IMG/VR virus record: IMGVR_UViG_3300045612_000264
Location: 1-49,556 of that record
From: a virus
Direction: 5' to 3' (one strand)
DNA length: 49,556 nucleotides
The notes below the pieces were generated by a model that was given only the letters and a program-made list of their open reading frames with translations, searched no databases and was not told the origin of the DNA. Within the stretch, counting starts at the first letter, position 1, and every line of letters begins with the position of its first letter. Shown piece after piece: positions 1 to 8,235 of this stretch. The position numbers and the translations under genes are program-made.

Positions 1-1097
1 TTAGAATCCATCCTTAATTTATTAGCAAAGTATTTAAGAACCGTAGTGTCAGAGAATGCTGTGGTATCACCCCCGCCGGGAAGTGGCTGTATATCAGAAG
101 TACCGTTAGGGGAGGAAGGCATTAAATAATTCTTAAAGAATTGAATCTTTGGTCTACCATCTATGCTTAATTCTCCACTGTCGGTGTTAAGTCTTATATC
201 TTCTTTGTATATAGACATTAACTCTCCTAGCGTTTGCTTTGCTTTTTGTGGAGATCTAGTACCAATGGGAACTGTCATCGCCATTCTGTATGACGAGTTC
301 ATCACGTTCCAAATAATTCTTGTGTGCTCCATTATTCTTAGAAGATTAAAAGAGCGTATCATTCTTTCACAGTAACTAACCCTAGAGGATGTCCCTCCAC
401 CTTTAGCGTAACTTATATAAATTATCTGAGAATCATAAAGTTTTCTTGTCAGTGATGGATTGTCAGGATACTGTATCCATATATCGATAAAAGAACCATC
501 TGGCTGTGCTTCTACTGTTGGTATTAAAGACCAGGGATCTAATTCTTTAAACCCAACTATATTTTTTCCCTTCTTATCAAAAACTATTTCGAATGCTATT
601 ATACCATCTACTAAAAATTTTCTAAATAAATGCCATGCGGAAATATCCTGATTGAATCCAAATAGGTTATAAATCTCTTTGTATCTTTTTTGAACTTTGT
701 CGTATGTTTCCTCATCAACGTCATCATGTTGCATAAATGTGAAGTAAGCCCAAAAGTTTTTCTCATCATAAACTATGGACTCGTCACATATTGTATCTAA
801 TATAAATTCAATTTCTGGATTCTGAGCAAATCCCTGTAGATAGTGTCTTTTATTTTTATAGTCCTTATCAAAATAAGCTATGTACTGCTTAGTTGTAGTA
901 TCTGCTCTTCTTAAACCAAATAGGAATGATTCATCTTTAATTCCCCCCTTTTGTAGAAACTGAGCTTCAGTTATACCTACTGCTTGTGAATTCTTTACAA
1001 CAAGATCTTCATAGGCCATTCCAAAACTACCTACTTTCTTTATACTATCTATAATAGAGCTAAAGAATGATTTTTTATCGTCGGTAAATCCAGCCAT
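1..1097 (-). CDS. 20: Portal vertex protein, N-terminal part (cut by window edge)
   Basis: The dodecameric portal through which DNA enters the procapsid and to which the neck attaches. The frame opens at the ATG at 1097 (MAGFTDDKKSFF) and runs for 365 codons off the left edge with no stop, so the C-terminus is missing; T4 gp20 is about 520 residues. Recognition comes from the overall pattern and from a segment near the end of the visible part (SIDGRPKIQFFKNYLMPS, then a glycine-rich TLPGG-like stretch) that matches the gp20 clip/stem region. Its start codon overlaps the upstream stop as TAATG, so translation is probably coupled to the preceding 198-aa gene. Confident as a T4-type portal. Confidence 0.85.
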   Translation of the reverse strand, partial: MAGFTDDKKSFFSSIIDSIKKVGSFGMAYEDLVVKNSQAVGITEAQFLQKGGIKDESFLFGLRRADTTTKQYIAYFDKDYKNKRHYLQGFAQNPEIEFILDTICDESIVYDEKNFWAYFTFMQHDDVDEETYDKVQKRYKEIYNLFGFNQDISAWHLFRKFLVDGIIAFEIVFDKKGKNIVGFKELDPWSLIPTVEAQPDGSFIDIWIQYPDNPSLTRKLYDSQIIYISYAKGGGTSSRVSYCERMIRSFNLLRIMEHTRIIWNVMNSSYRMAMTVPIGTRSPQKAKQTLGELMSIYKEDIRLNTDSGELSIDGRPKIQFFKNYLMPSSPNGTSDIQPLPGGGDTTAFSDTTVLKYFANKLRMDS

Positions 1098-1693
1098 TAG
1101 ACTTGTGAATTTTTATTATATATTTCATTTAACTGGGTCCCTTCAATTGATCGAGTATCCAGATATACTATTCTAGCCCAATCTTCAAAAGGAATTTCCA
1201 TAACATCCTTAACTTTTTTCAAATCCCATGATCTATACGCATGTTTATAGGGGATTCCTTTAAGAATTGTTTCCATTATTTGATATTCAGTTCTAAGGGG
1301 AGCTTGATCTCTATCCTCTCCCGTTTCTTCTTTTTTTAAGTTTCTTTCTATCTGATCCTGGAATACACTTTGTACTCTTTCGAAAAATGCTAATCTAAAA
1401 ATAGGAGATATTAAAACTAGATCTAATCCGTTAAATAGATTTTTCTTTTCGTAGTTATCATATCCAGTAAAAAATATCACTGGTCTTTTATTTATGAATT
1501 TTTTACCAGGTTCTAGCTTATCGTTATAAGCAAAGGAGTAAACTTTCCCTTGCAAAAAATTTAAAGGATTAAACTGGGAATCCTTATTGATATAATTTTT
1601 TACCCAGTGCATAAAAGATTCTTCGGGAAGGGAAGATAATCCCGACACTGAAAGTTTATAATCATTAAATTTTTGTCTAAAAGGTTGGATCAT
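1097..1693 (-). CDS. Conserved hypothetical protein of the portal/gp4 cluster
   Basis: 198 aa, not recognised with certainty. A central segment (GKVYSFAYNDKL, then RPVIFFTGYDN, then NGLDLVLISPIFRLAF) resembles a family that T4-like phages often encode beside head genes, in which a short beta-rich part is followed by a GLNL-type motif. The C-terminus is mostly helical. The gene overlaps gp4 by 4 nt upstream and shares a TAATG with the portal downstream, so it is translated in the head-gene operon. A head-completion or DNA-end role (the T4 gp2 position) is possible from location only. Confidence 0.6.
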   Translation of the reverse strand: MIQPFRQKFNDYKLSVSGLSSLPEESFMHWVKNYINKDSQFNPLNFLQGKVYSFAYNDKLEPGKKFINKRPVIFFTGYDNYEKKNLFNGLDLVLISPIFRLAFFERVQSVFQDQIERNLKKEETGEDRDQAPLRTEYQIMETILKGIPYKHAYRSWDLKKVKDVMEIPFEDWARIVYLDTRSIEGTQLNEIYNKNSQV

Positions 1694-2187
1694 CTTATTA
1701 TAAAGCTTTCGTTGATAGCACCGAATTTGTATCCTCTAGATTCAGCAAATCTAGTTGCTGCTTCAAACTTAGCTCTATTTGTTATCCACGTTTTGAGTTT
1801 TTCGTTGTAAGACCTTACTTTTTTTTCTGTTAGATTTCCAACAGGTTCTTTGGGCCTTTTATGAAGTGCATATTGATCCTCTGGTTTTATTTCAATTAAC
1901 CAGTTTTCAATTTGATCGTCTAATTTTTTTACCTGTATATAGTAATCTATATAATATTTATGCTCTTTTTTATCAACTGGATTCCAATAATCTACACATA
2001 GGGATTCTGAGCTCCATTTTAATATATTTGGATTAATATCGCAATACTGACAGAATTTTCTCTCCCATGAACTTCTATAAATAATATTGTGAATATCCCC
2101 TATATATTTTTTAGGATTATTTGGAATGTAAAATCCCTGATCATATTTGATATTCTTATTAGGTTTAAGATTCTTAATATTTTTCAT
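1690..2187 (-). CDS. 4: Head completion protein, gp4-like
   Basis: 165 aa, close to the 150 aa of T4 gp4. gp4 acts after packaging to finish the head before tail joining and has a restriction-endonuclease-like fold. Visible hallmarks: NPKKYIGDIHNIIYRSSWE (residues 24-41), matching the KYxGxxxxIxYRSSWE block of gp4, with a conserved Glu (E41); D81 in YIDYYIQV; and an ExK motif (E99-I-K101) in WLIEIKPEDQ. Together these make a plausible PD-(D/E)xK-like core. The ATG overlaps the stop of the HNH remnant upstream (ATGA). Strong family call; nuclease activity is inferred. Confidence 0.85.
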   Translation of the reverse strand: MKNIKNLKPNKNIKYDQGFYIPNNPKKYIGDIHNIIYRSSWERKFCQYCDINPNILKWSSESLCVDYWNPVDKKEHKYYIDYYIQVKKLDDQIENWLIEIKPEDQYALHKRPKEPVGNLTEKKVRSYNEKLKTWITNRAKFEAATRFAESRGYKFGAINESFIIR

Positions 2188-2378
2188 ACGAATAGGCTAG
2201 ATTTTGTATTTGTTTGTATTTTAAATTCGTCCCATTCTTTTTGAGTCATTTCTGCTTTAGCTCTATTTTCAAACCATGTTAATATTTGAATATTATTAAT
2301 ATCGAATTTATCTCCTCCTCTACTTACAGGAATAATATGATTTATTGTTGGTATACTCCATTTATTTTTATTTTTTAT
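2184..2378 (-). pseudogene. Start-less HNH endonuclease C-terminal fragment
   Basis: An open frame of 64 codons with no usable start: it opens after an in-frame TGA at 2379-2381. It encodes NHIIPVSRGGDKFDINN, the His-rich core of an HNH nuclease (the D/N-H-I-I-P-x-S-x-G-G pattern), followed by a short tail that stops in an ATGA overlap with gp4. Next to the NUMOD3/helix-turn-helix gene upstream, it looks like the other half of a broken or split homing endonuclease inserted before gp4. A non-AUG start on ATA/ATT cannot be excluded. Confidence 0.6.
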
Positions 2379-2393
2379 TCATAAATCATATAT

Positions 2394-2843
2394 TTAATTA
2401 AATTTTTGATCATTGTATATTTTTTTAATAAAAGAATATACATATTCCTCTCCTTTGGTTGAGATCTTATATCTTGATACCCATCTCATAATAAATCTGA
2501 ACTTTCCATAGTTTGTAAATTCTGACAGAGAAAAATTTTTAATTCCTAATTGTATCTCATAATTTTTAATCCTTTTTTCAGAATTCATTTTTTTACCTTT
2601 CATGGGAGAAGTTTTTCCTATTAGAGATTTAGATATTTTTTGTTTATGTTCTCTAGTTAGTATCCTATAAAATCTATTTTCGATCCCATCGAGCTTGATA
2701 TTATTTTCAGTTAATACTCTTCTTATTATTTTAGGACCAATTCCCATTTTTACTGATATATTTTTTATGTTATCTCTTTCAACGGTATAAAGATTTATTA
2801 TATTTTTTATTTCTAATTCTGTTAACACAAGTTTCTTACCCAT
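2394..2843 (-). CDS. Homing-endonuclease DNA-binding protein (NUMOD3-like, HTH)
   Basis: 149 aa. Residues ~5-50 form a helix-turn-helix of the kind found in HNH homing-endonuclease tails (LTELEIKNIINLY, then ISVKMGIGPKIIRRVL). Residues ~65-85 carry a NUMOD3-type motif (REHKQKISKSLIGK, SPMKGKKMNSEKRI). No HNH catalytic core is present in this ORF; one lies just downstream without a start codon. A late-type box (GATATATAAAT, 2860-2867) precedes it. Probably the DNA-recognition half of a decayed or split mobile endonuclease. Confidence 0.6.
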   Translation of the reverse strand: MGKKLVLTELEIKNIINLYTVERDNIKNISVKMGIGPKIIRRVLTENNIKLDGIENRFYRILTREHKQKISKSLIGKTSPMKGKKMNSEKRIKNYEIQLGIKNFSLSEFTNYGKFRFIMRWVSRYKISTKGEEYVYSFIKKIYNDQKFN

Positions 2844-2859
2844 TTAAAAATTTTTAATT

Positions 2860-2867
2860 TATATATC
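2860..2867 (-). promoter_or_regulatory. Late-type promoter box GATATATA
   Basis: GATATATAAAT on the minus strand about 17-25 nt before the ATG at 2843, followed by an A/T-rich leader with no Shine-Dalgarno. It matches the box found before many structural genes in this window and resembles the T4 late promoter TATAAATA. Confidence 0.45.
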
Positions 2868-2889
2868 TCCAATTGGCTCGAAATTCCAA

Positions 2890-3246
2890 TCACACATTAT
2901 AATTGGAATTCTCTTCTCTTACTATTTTGGAGAAAGGAATGGTCTTAGGAGATTTAGGCGGATGTATTTTCTTCCAACCTTTCTTCATTCCGTTATGTGC
3001 TATTTGAGACATAAAGGCGAAAGGATTGTCAGATTTTTCTGGGTCGTATCTGTTCCAATACTTAAGAAGATCTTCTAAACCAGAGGATATACAATCTTCT
3101 CTGTCTTCATTATCTCTATAAGAATGGGTTTTGGATATCCCTTTTACTATAAGAGTAAACATTTTAACAGTCTCATCTGTTAGACGACCTTTTTCTTTGC
3201 TTTCTAGGAGAGCTCTTTTTAACTCTTTGTTTTTTATGTATATCAT
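2890..3246 (-). CDS. 55: Late-transcription sigma factor, gp55-like
   Basis: 118 aa. The segment DREDCISSGLEDLLKYW, then YDPEKSDNPFAFMSQIAHNG, then KKGWKK is a sigma-70 region 2-type core as seen in T4 gp55, which contains a very similar FDPEKTNNPFAYFTQI stretch. gp55 redirects host RNA polymerase to TATAAATA late promoters with gp33 and the sliding clamp. The protein is shorter than T4 gp55 (185 aa), so the C-terminal clamp-binding tail may be reduced. The start (ATGA) overlaps the stop of the frameshift extension upstream, implying coupling. It is the obvious candidate to read the GATATATA/TATAAATA boxes listed here. Confidence 0.8.
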   Translation of the reverse strand: MIYIKNKELKRALLESKEKGRLTDETVKMFTLIVKGISKTHSYRDNEDREDCISSGLEDLLKYWNRYDPEKSDNPFAFMSQIAHNGMKKGWKKIHPPKSPKTIPFSKIVREENSNYNV

Positions 3247-3494
3247 TCTTGTTGTGGAATATTATTTTGGAGCTTCTCTATCTGTTGTTCTAAATTAACC
3301 CTTAATTCTTCCAAATTTTTCCTAGAATTTCTAATTGTGTCTATACCTATCTTACCGTTTTCTTCACTAGAAGTTTCTAATCCTTTTATTTTTTCTAAAC
3401 AATTTTTCAAATCGTCTAAAACAAAATTGAGTCTATTACCAATTCCCTCGTCTGGGTCTTTGGCAATAGACTCACTTATTGATTGTCTATTTAC
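3243..3494 (-). CDS. -1 frameshift extension of the 772-aa structural protein
   Basis: 83 codons in the -1 frame, starting inside the A9 tract at the very end of the 772-aa gene and ending in an ATGA overlap with the sigma gene. The frame has no ATG, GTG or TTG near its beginning and an in-frame TAA lies a few codons upstream, so it can hardly be an independent gene. It encodes an acidic/lysine-rich coiled coil (for example LNFVLDDLKNCLEKIKGLE and ELRVNLEQQIEKLQNN). The slippery heptamer A-AAA-AAG (3494-3500), directly before the 0-frame UAA, is the classic -1 site of E. coli dnaX. Predicted fusion: 772 + 83 aa. A homopolymer sequencing error is the main alternative. Confidence 0.7.
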   Translation of the reverse strand, partial: VNRQSISESIAKDPDEGIGNRLNFVLDDLKNCLEKIKGLETSSEENGKIGIDTIRNSRKNLEELRVNLEQQIEKLQNNIPQQE

Positions 3495-5809
3495 TTTTTT
3501 TTTGTATTCGGTGCGGAGGAAAGGTTTGCTACTTTATCTTTTTCTGCAAATCTTTTTCCGTTCTTTTTACTGTTTCCGTGAGCATCTGCAAAGTTAAAAT
3601 CATCCTCATCCTCGATAAATTTCTTAGACTTTTCTGATTTACCTTTAGGTGCCTTTTCGATGTGTGAATTTTTTTGACTCTCTTTAAGGGTAGCTAAATT
3701 CATATTCTTAAGGTCTTGAATAAATTTAGCAGATCCTTTTAGGGAAGCACTAGGTGCTTTAGCAAGGTCTAAATTTTCTAAATTATCTAAGAACTTTTTA
3801 CCGCTTCTCCCTTCTCGTTTGCTAGGAAGATTAGCCATGTTAGCAGATTTAGATTTAACACCTCTTCCCGTAAAAGGTGCTGATTTACCACTCTTAGGTA
3901 AACCTGCCATTGTACCTTTCTCATTGTTTATAAACTTAGCGGAAGAACCTGTTTTTTTATCTGGCGCATGTGCCAAGTGTTTTTTAGAAAGAGCTTCTAT
4001 TCTAGAATCTTTGTGAGATCCTCCTCTATTACCTGGGGCATTTGCAAAGTTCTGGTTAGATTCATTAGTGTATTCTAAATCAAGATCCGGTGCTTTAATA
4101 TCATATCTGTCAATTTCGTCTTCTAGATCTTCGACATCCGAAAAGAAATATTCTCCAGTTTTACCTTCCTTAAAAAGAATAGTATAAGTTTTAGAGCTTC
4201 CGTCTACTCCTATCACTCTGCCTTTATTTCCGTTTCTTTTTATTCTAACCTCAGTATCGATTGGATATCCAAGATCCTCGTTAACTGAAGGAACCTCTTT
4301 TGCTCTGTTTTCGAATCTAGAAATTTCAAGATTGATTTGGTTCCATCTATCTTGTAGCGATGAAATTTCATTGTAAATTCCTTCCTCTAATGTGATAAGT
4401 TCTTCAGAGCTAGCAAGCAAAGGATTTTCTCTCTTGGCTAAATCTAATTTTCTAAGCTGATTTTCTAAGATCTCTACGTTTTTAACTATCTCATTTTTGT
4501 CATTTTTCATTACACTTAAGAAAGCCTCTTCTCCTTCTAAGAATTCTGTTAGTGATTCAGAGATATCGTATTTGATAAAGTCTTTAACAATTTTAATTGC
4601 TTGAGTTGCATTTGCTTCGTAGATCTTATTTAATCTCATTGCTGGATTAACTGTTTGAACATAAATACCAGCTTCAGTTTTAAATAGATTAACTTCTACG
4701 TTCTCGTATACTTTAGATTTTATCTTTTTACCAAAATCGATATCAACGATGTCTTCAGCAGATCTAGCTACGAAAACTGCCTTATTGATTTTATGGTTAG
4801 CGCTTTCTAAAAGATTATTAGTGTTAACACTAACTGCAACAGGAAGATCTTCTTCGTTTATTCTTTTACCATCGAAGTAAACCTCTTTAGATTCGTTCGT
4901 AAAAACTATCTCTACCTTATTGTTTCCAATATTTAATAAAATCTTATTATTATCGATTTTTACGTCTCTATCGCTAACTATTTGAGCCTTATTTGCAAGT
5001 TCAGCAGGTATCTCATCCATGTTACATTCTTGAATAATTCCTGATTCGTGATCTATCTTTAAAAATTTATCAGAGGAGTAAAACAATGTCTTATTTTCAT
5101 TAACTGATATAGGTGAATATAAATTATCTATCTTACAAACGCTGTTATCAAAACCTACATGGAATTTGCCACTGCTTTCATTTTCATAAAGAGACAGAAA
5201 GCTAACCAAGTTTCTAACCATTCTATTAAATCCAAAGCTTTTAAGACAATGGATTAAGGTATCGCTTGATTTATTTTCTGCAAGCAACCACGATTTCATT
5301 TGTTTAGTAGCATCAGAAAAAAGTTCCCTTCCTGGTGCATTTTTAATAGATTCATATGTTTTAATAACCTCTATTTCTCTTCTTCTGTTTTCAAAAATTC
5401 TTTCTAAATTTTCTAAAACTGGAACTACTGAATTTTCCCAAGAAAATGATTTAAGGTCGTTTAAAAGTCCTTCTAATACGAAAGCTTCAGAAATTCCTTT
5501 TCCTAATAATAAGTGCTCATATTTTTCTAAAAGTATTTTTCCTGCAGGAAGATCACCTAGAGAAGAATTTTTTAAAGCAGAAACCGTATTAACTAGACCA
5601 AAACTAAAAACAACGTTATTTTTAGGTTGTCCTGAAATATCAAAGTTTTGCGATTCTTTAAGCATTTGAGCTGTTGAGCCCCCAAGGAAAGTAGATGCAA
5701 CAGGTTTTTTTTCTGATCCTAGTCCAGCCCAATCTCTAAGAGAATCTGCGGCATTTCTAGAAGTTTCCATATTTAATCTATTGATCCCCAGATTAATATT
5801 TTTTTCCAT
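3491..5809 (-). CDS. Large structural protein with a repeat-rich basic tail
   Basis: 772 aa, family not recognised. Residues 1-~330 are mixed alpha/beta with a helical segment (FENRRREIEVIKTYESIK). Residues ~440-520 form a coiled coil (VEILENQLRKLDLAKREN; EEGIYNEISSLQDRW), then a small beta domain (EVRIKRNGNKGRVIGVDG) resembling an SH3/KOW-type barrel. From ~residue 590 the tail holds about eight degenerate units of an LAxAP...KGSxKFI pattern (HLAHAPDKKTG, DLAKAPSASLKGSAKFI, MANLPSKREGRSGKKFL). It ends at a -1 slippery site. A late-type box (5828-5836) and an A-rich leader precede the ATG. A virion role is inferred from context. Confidence 0.7.
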   Translation of the reverse strand: MEKNINLGINRLNMETSRNAADSLRDWAGLGSEKKPVASTFLGGSTAQMLKESQNFDISGQPKNNVVFSFGLVNTVSALKNSSLGDLPAGKILLEKYEHLLLGKGISEAFVLEGLLNDLKSFSWENSVVPVLENLERIFENRRREIEVIKTYESIKNAPGRELFSDATKQMKSWLLAENKSSDTLIHCLKSFGFNRMVRNLVSFLSLYENESSGKFHVGFDNSVCKIDNLYSPISVNENKTLFYSSDKFLKIDHESGIIQECNMDEIPAELANKAQIVSDRDVKIDNNKILLNIGNNKVEIVFTNESKEVYFDGKRINEEDLPVAVSVNTNNLLESANHKINKAVFVARSAEDIVDIDFGKKIKSKVYENVEVNLFKTEAGIYVQTVNPAMRLNKIYEANATQAIKIVKDFIKYDISESLTEFLEGEEAFLSVMKNDKNEIVKNVEILENQLRKLDLAKRENPLLASSEELITLEEGIYNEISSLQDRWNQINLEISRFENRAKEVPSVNEDLGYPIDTEVRIKRNGNKGRVIGVDGSSKTYTILFKEGKTGEYFFSDVEDLEDEIDRYDIKAPDLDLEYTNESNQNFANAPGNRGGSHKDSRIEALSKKHLAHAPDKKTGSSAKFINNEKGTMAGLPKSGKSAPFTGRGVKSKSANMANLPSKREGRSGKKFLDNLENLDLAKAPSASLKGSAKFIQDLKNMNLATLKESQKNSHIEKAPKGKSEKSKKFIEDEDDFNFADAHGNSKKNGKRFAEKDKVANLSSAPNTKKK

Positions 5810-5827
5810 TTGTTATTCGCTTTTTTA

Positions 5828-5836
5828 GTATATATC
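5828..5836 (-). promoter_or_regulatory. Late-type promoter box GATATATAC
   Basis: GATATATACTAAAAAAG on the minus strand about 20 nt upstream of the ATG at 5809. Same box and spacing as before other structural genes. Confidence 0.5.
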
Positions 5837-5873
5837 TTACTCTATTAAAGTTTTTATATCTTTCTAAACTTGA

Positions 5874-6362
5874 TTAAACATTACTACCCAAAATGACTTC
5901 AATGTTTACTCTAACTGAGTGCGGATTGTAAAGAAGCATTCCGCCTTCACTAAAAAAGGGAGATTCTATATCGCTTCCATTTGGGTCTAAGTCCCAACCT
6001 CTATTATTAAAATATGGAGATATGTACGATGGATTACCTGTGAGAATAGTAAGATTAGACATTGGCATATAAGACCCATTATATATTATGTTTATAAATC
6101 TGCTGGCAACCGGAAGTACCGACGGATAAGTTGCTTTAATCATAATAAAGCAAAGCTCTTCTAATCCTTCAGCATTTAATATAAGACTAGAATTTCCATA
6201 GACACAGCCGCTAAAACTTGAATAATTGTTTAGTATTATGTTTGTATCACATAGACTTATTTCTCGCAGTAGTGTAGTTCCTCTGACCACTTGTAGATTA
6301 CACCTTTGAAAAATTGCTCCTTCAAATTGTATAGTATCACATACTGTTGGTGGTGTAGCCAT
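5874..6362 (-). CDS. Small structural-type protein, paralogue of the upstream gene
   Basis: 162 aa, unknown family. It is collinear with the 194-aa protein encoded immediately upstream: both have FQ(R/S)CNLxVxxG followed by ISLCD near residues 18-40, an aromatic N-x-x-YxGxxxPxxxLxILTG block in the middle, a GWDL motif (here NNRGWDLDPNG), and an SPxFS...GGxLxxNP end. The pattern is beta-rich with several Cys. Start and upstream stop overlap as TAATG. A recent tandem duplication; probably a virion surface or head-associated component, by position only. Confidence 0.65.
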   Translation of the reverse strand: MATPPTVCDTIQFEGAIFQRCNLQVVRGTTLLREISLCDTNIILNNYSSFSGCVYGNSSLILNAEGLEELCFIMIKATYPSVLPVASRFINIIYNGSYMPMSNLTILTGNPSYISPYFNNRGWDLDPNGSDIESPFFSEGGMLLYNPHSVRVNIEVILGSNV

Positions 6363-6946
6363 TAGTTAAAAACAAATATTTCTAATTCAGCACTATATGT
6401 ATCACTAGGATTACTAAATAGTATACCACCAAAGGAAAGGTTTGGTGATGCAATCATTGGATAAGGTTGTGGACTGAAATCGGGGCTAGGTGGGTTATTC
6501 GAATAATAGCTTAAGTCCCATCCTTGCCAAGGTATTTCAGGTTCAGTTCTACCAGTTAATATCATTAGTGTATGGAGTGGGTAAACATTTCCTCTGTATT
6601 CCCAATTAAGATATCTTTCTTCCTCTGGGTGATTGTTCTGGTATTTAACCTTAACTACTATCATTTGCACTTCTCCTTGTGCCTGCCCAACCTCTGGAGC
6701 AGTAAGTGTATACGTGCCAAGAGAATATAAAGTAGCACTTCTTTTGAGAGATCCCCCACATCCTCCTAGTTCGTAGCTTCCAAGTGACTCTAGTTTAAAA
6801 TCACACAAGGAAATACTAGATAGAATATTAGCACCCTCTTTTATATCAAGATTACAGCTCTGAAAATAAACCCTTCTATAAACTTCAGGATTGCAATCTA
6901 AATACTTTACGTATTTTTGATCTGTAGTGTAAACTTGTTTAATCAT
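6362..6946 (-). CDS. Small structural-type protein, tandem paralogue
   Basis: 194 aa. Shares with its downstream neighbour YFQSCNLDIKEGANILSSIS, the LHTLMILTG block, WQGWDLSYY and the FGGILFSNPS C-terminus. It has a longer N-terminus and a glycine-rich insert (ELGGCGGSLKRS). No signal peptide or membrane segment is visible. It overlaps the membrane-protein gene upstream by 4 nt, so these genes form one translation unit. Function unknown. Confidence 0.65.
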   Translation of the reverse strand: MIKQVYTTDQKYVKYLDCNPEVYRRVYFQSCNLDIKEGANILSSISLCDFKLESLGSYELGGCGGSLKRSATLYSLGTYTLTAPEVGQAQGEVQMIVVKVKYQNNHPEEERYLNWEYRGNVYPLHTLMILTGRTEPEIPWQGWDLSYYSNNPPSPDFSPQPYPMIASPNLSFGGILFSNPSDTYSAELEIFVFN

Positions 6947-8166
6947 CTTAAATTAAGTGGATTTGTGTCCACCTTATTATTTCTAATTCCTTCTCTAGAG
7001 CTTTTAACATCAGGATTACCTCTAAATCTTTCCCTGCTACTTTTTATCCCGCTGTTAGTGTGTCCAGTATTATATTTATCCTGTTCTTCTATTTTATTCT
7101 CCTCGTTTTTAGCTTCTTCTACTACTTCTTTTTTTGTTTCTTCCTCTATTTCTTTTAGACTGCTAAATAGATCTATGGCTTCGTCAGGCACAGATTTAGT
7201 TATTTCTTTTGACGAGTCTTCTTGTATCTTATTATCTGGTTGAACCGCAGCGCTCTGTTCTAAATCGGATCTAGTATTTTTTATTTTATTAACTATGCTA
7301 GACCATAATTTTTTTACTATTCCATCTTTTTTGATTTTTTTTTTTATTTCTTTTTCCTTTTTATTTTCATTTTGTGTCATTTTAAATGCAAAGTTTGCAG
7401 CAACAACTAAAGCTATAGCTAAAGGATCGAAAACTAGCATTAAAACAATTATATACCAGTTAACTACGCTATCCATATCACTGCCTGTTAATTTTGCAAT
7501 GAACTTTAAAGGACCAACCTCTTTGGCAAGATCTGCATTAAAGGACACACCTAACTTTTGCTTTTCTATAGATGCTACTCTTGTATTTTTAGATGATATT
7601 GAATCATTTAATACAGATATCTCCAAATCCATTCTTTTTATCTCCGAATCAACCTCCTTTATTTGTTGTCTAACAGAATTGGTAGATTTAGACTTCTCGA
7701 TAAGGACATCTTGAGTTGACTGAAGATTAGTTCTTATTGTTGTCAACTGACCCAATCTGCCGCCTTTTTGTTTTATTTGAGATTCAAAGTTTTTTATTTC
7801 CGTCTGTATTATAGAAATATTTTTATCTAATATCTCTATATTTTTATCCTGGTTTTGAACTTTAAAAGATGTCTCTTGGTAAGCAGAAGATAAAAATCCA
7901 TAAATACCTGCAGAAGTTATAATTATTAATATAACAGTTGCCAAGGAAAGATAAACCTTTAAACCTAAATTAAGTTTTCTCCAGTATTGGTATAGTAAGG
8001 ATGCTGTAACTAGTTTTGCAAATTCTAAACTTCCCCCTAAAACCATAACTTGTAACGATGCCCCAGCAAACATTTTACCTAATCCCGATACTGAATAGAA
8101 AGCAGCAGATCCGGAAACTAATAAAGCGGATAGAGATATTATCCAAGGTAATAATTTATTTTTCAT
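6943..8166 (-). CDS. Membrane protein with long coiled coil
   Basis: About 407 aa from the ATG at 8166. A GTG at 8184 is in frame but lies in the late-type box, so the ATG is preferred. The N-terminal ~110 residues contain three to four hydrophobic helices (WIISLSALLVSGSAAFYSV; LGGSLEFAKLVTASLLYQY; LSLATVILIIITSAGIYGF). A long coiled coil follows (~115-210: QNQDKNIEILDKNISIIQTE), then another membrane helix (WYIIVLMLVFDPLAIALVVA) and a charged Lys/Glu tail. Proteins of this layout are common in myovirus genomes but have no assigned role. A membrane or virion-internal position is possible. Confidence 0.65.
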   Translation of the reverse strand: MKNKLLPWIISLSALLVSGSAAFYSVSGLGKMFAGASLQVMVLGGSLEFAKLVTASLLYQYWRKLNLGLKVYLSLATVILIIITSAGIYGFLSSAYQETSFKVQNQDKNIEILDKNISIIQTEIKNFESQIKQKGGRLGQLTTIRTNLQSTQDVLIEKSKSTNSVRQQIKEVDSEIKRMDLEISVLNDSISSKNTRVASIEKQKLGVSFNADLAKEVGPLKFIAKLTGSDMDSVVNWYIIVLMLVFDPLAIALVVAANFAFKMTQNENKKEKEIKKKIKKDGIVKKLWSSIVNKIKNTRSDLEQSAAVQPDNKIQEDSSKEITKSVPDEAIDLFSSLKEIEEETKKEVVEEAKNEENKIEEQDKYNTGHTNSGIKSSRERFRGNPDVKSSREGIRNNKVDTNPLNLR

Positions 8167-8172
8167 ACTTAA

Positions 8173-8181
8173 GTATATATC
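8173..8181 (-). promoter_or_regulatory. Late-type promoter box GATATATAC
   Basis: GGATATATACTTAAGT directly before the ATG at 8166. The short spacing resembles the 33240 gene on the other strand. Confidence 0.45.
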
Positions 8182-8184
8182 CAC

Positions 8185-8216
8185 AAAAAAGACTGGTCTT
8201 AATACCAGCCTTTTCT
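8185..8216 (-). terminator. Intrinsic terminator (usable on both strands)
   Basis: On the minus strand GGCTGGT-attaag-ACCAGTC is followed by T6. The 7-bp stem carries one G-U pair. It sits 20 nt after the stop of the 165-aa gene. The plus strand also ends in a T-rich tract. Confidence 0.7.
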
Positions 8217-8235
8217 TTTATGGTTACGGGAACAA

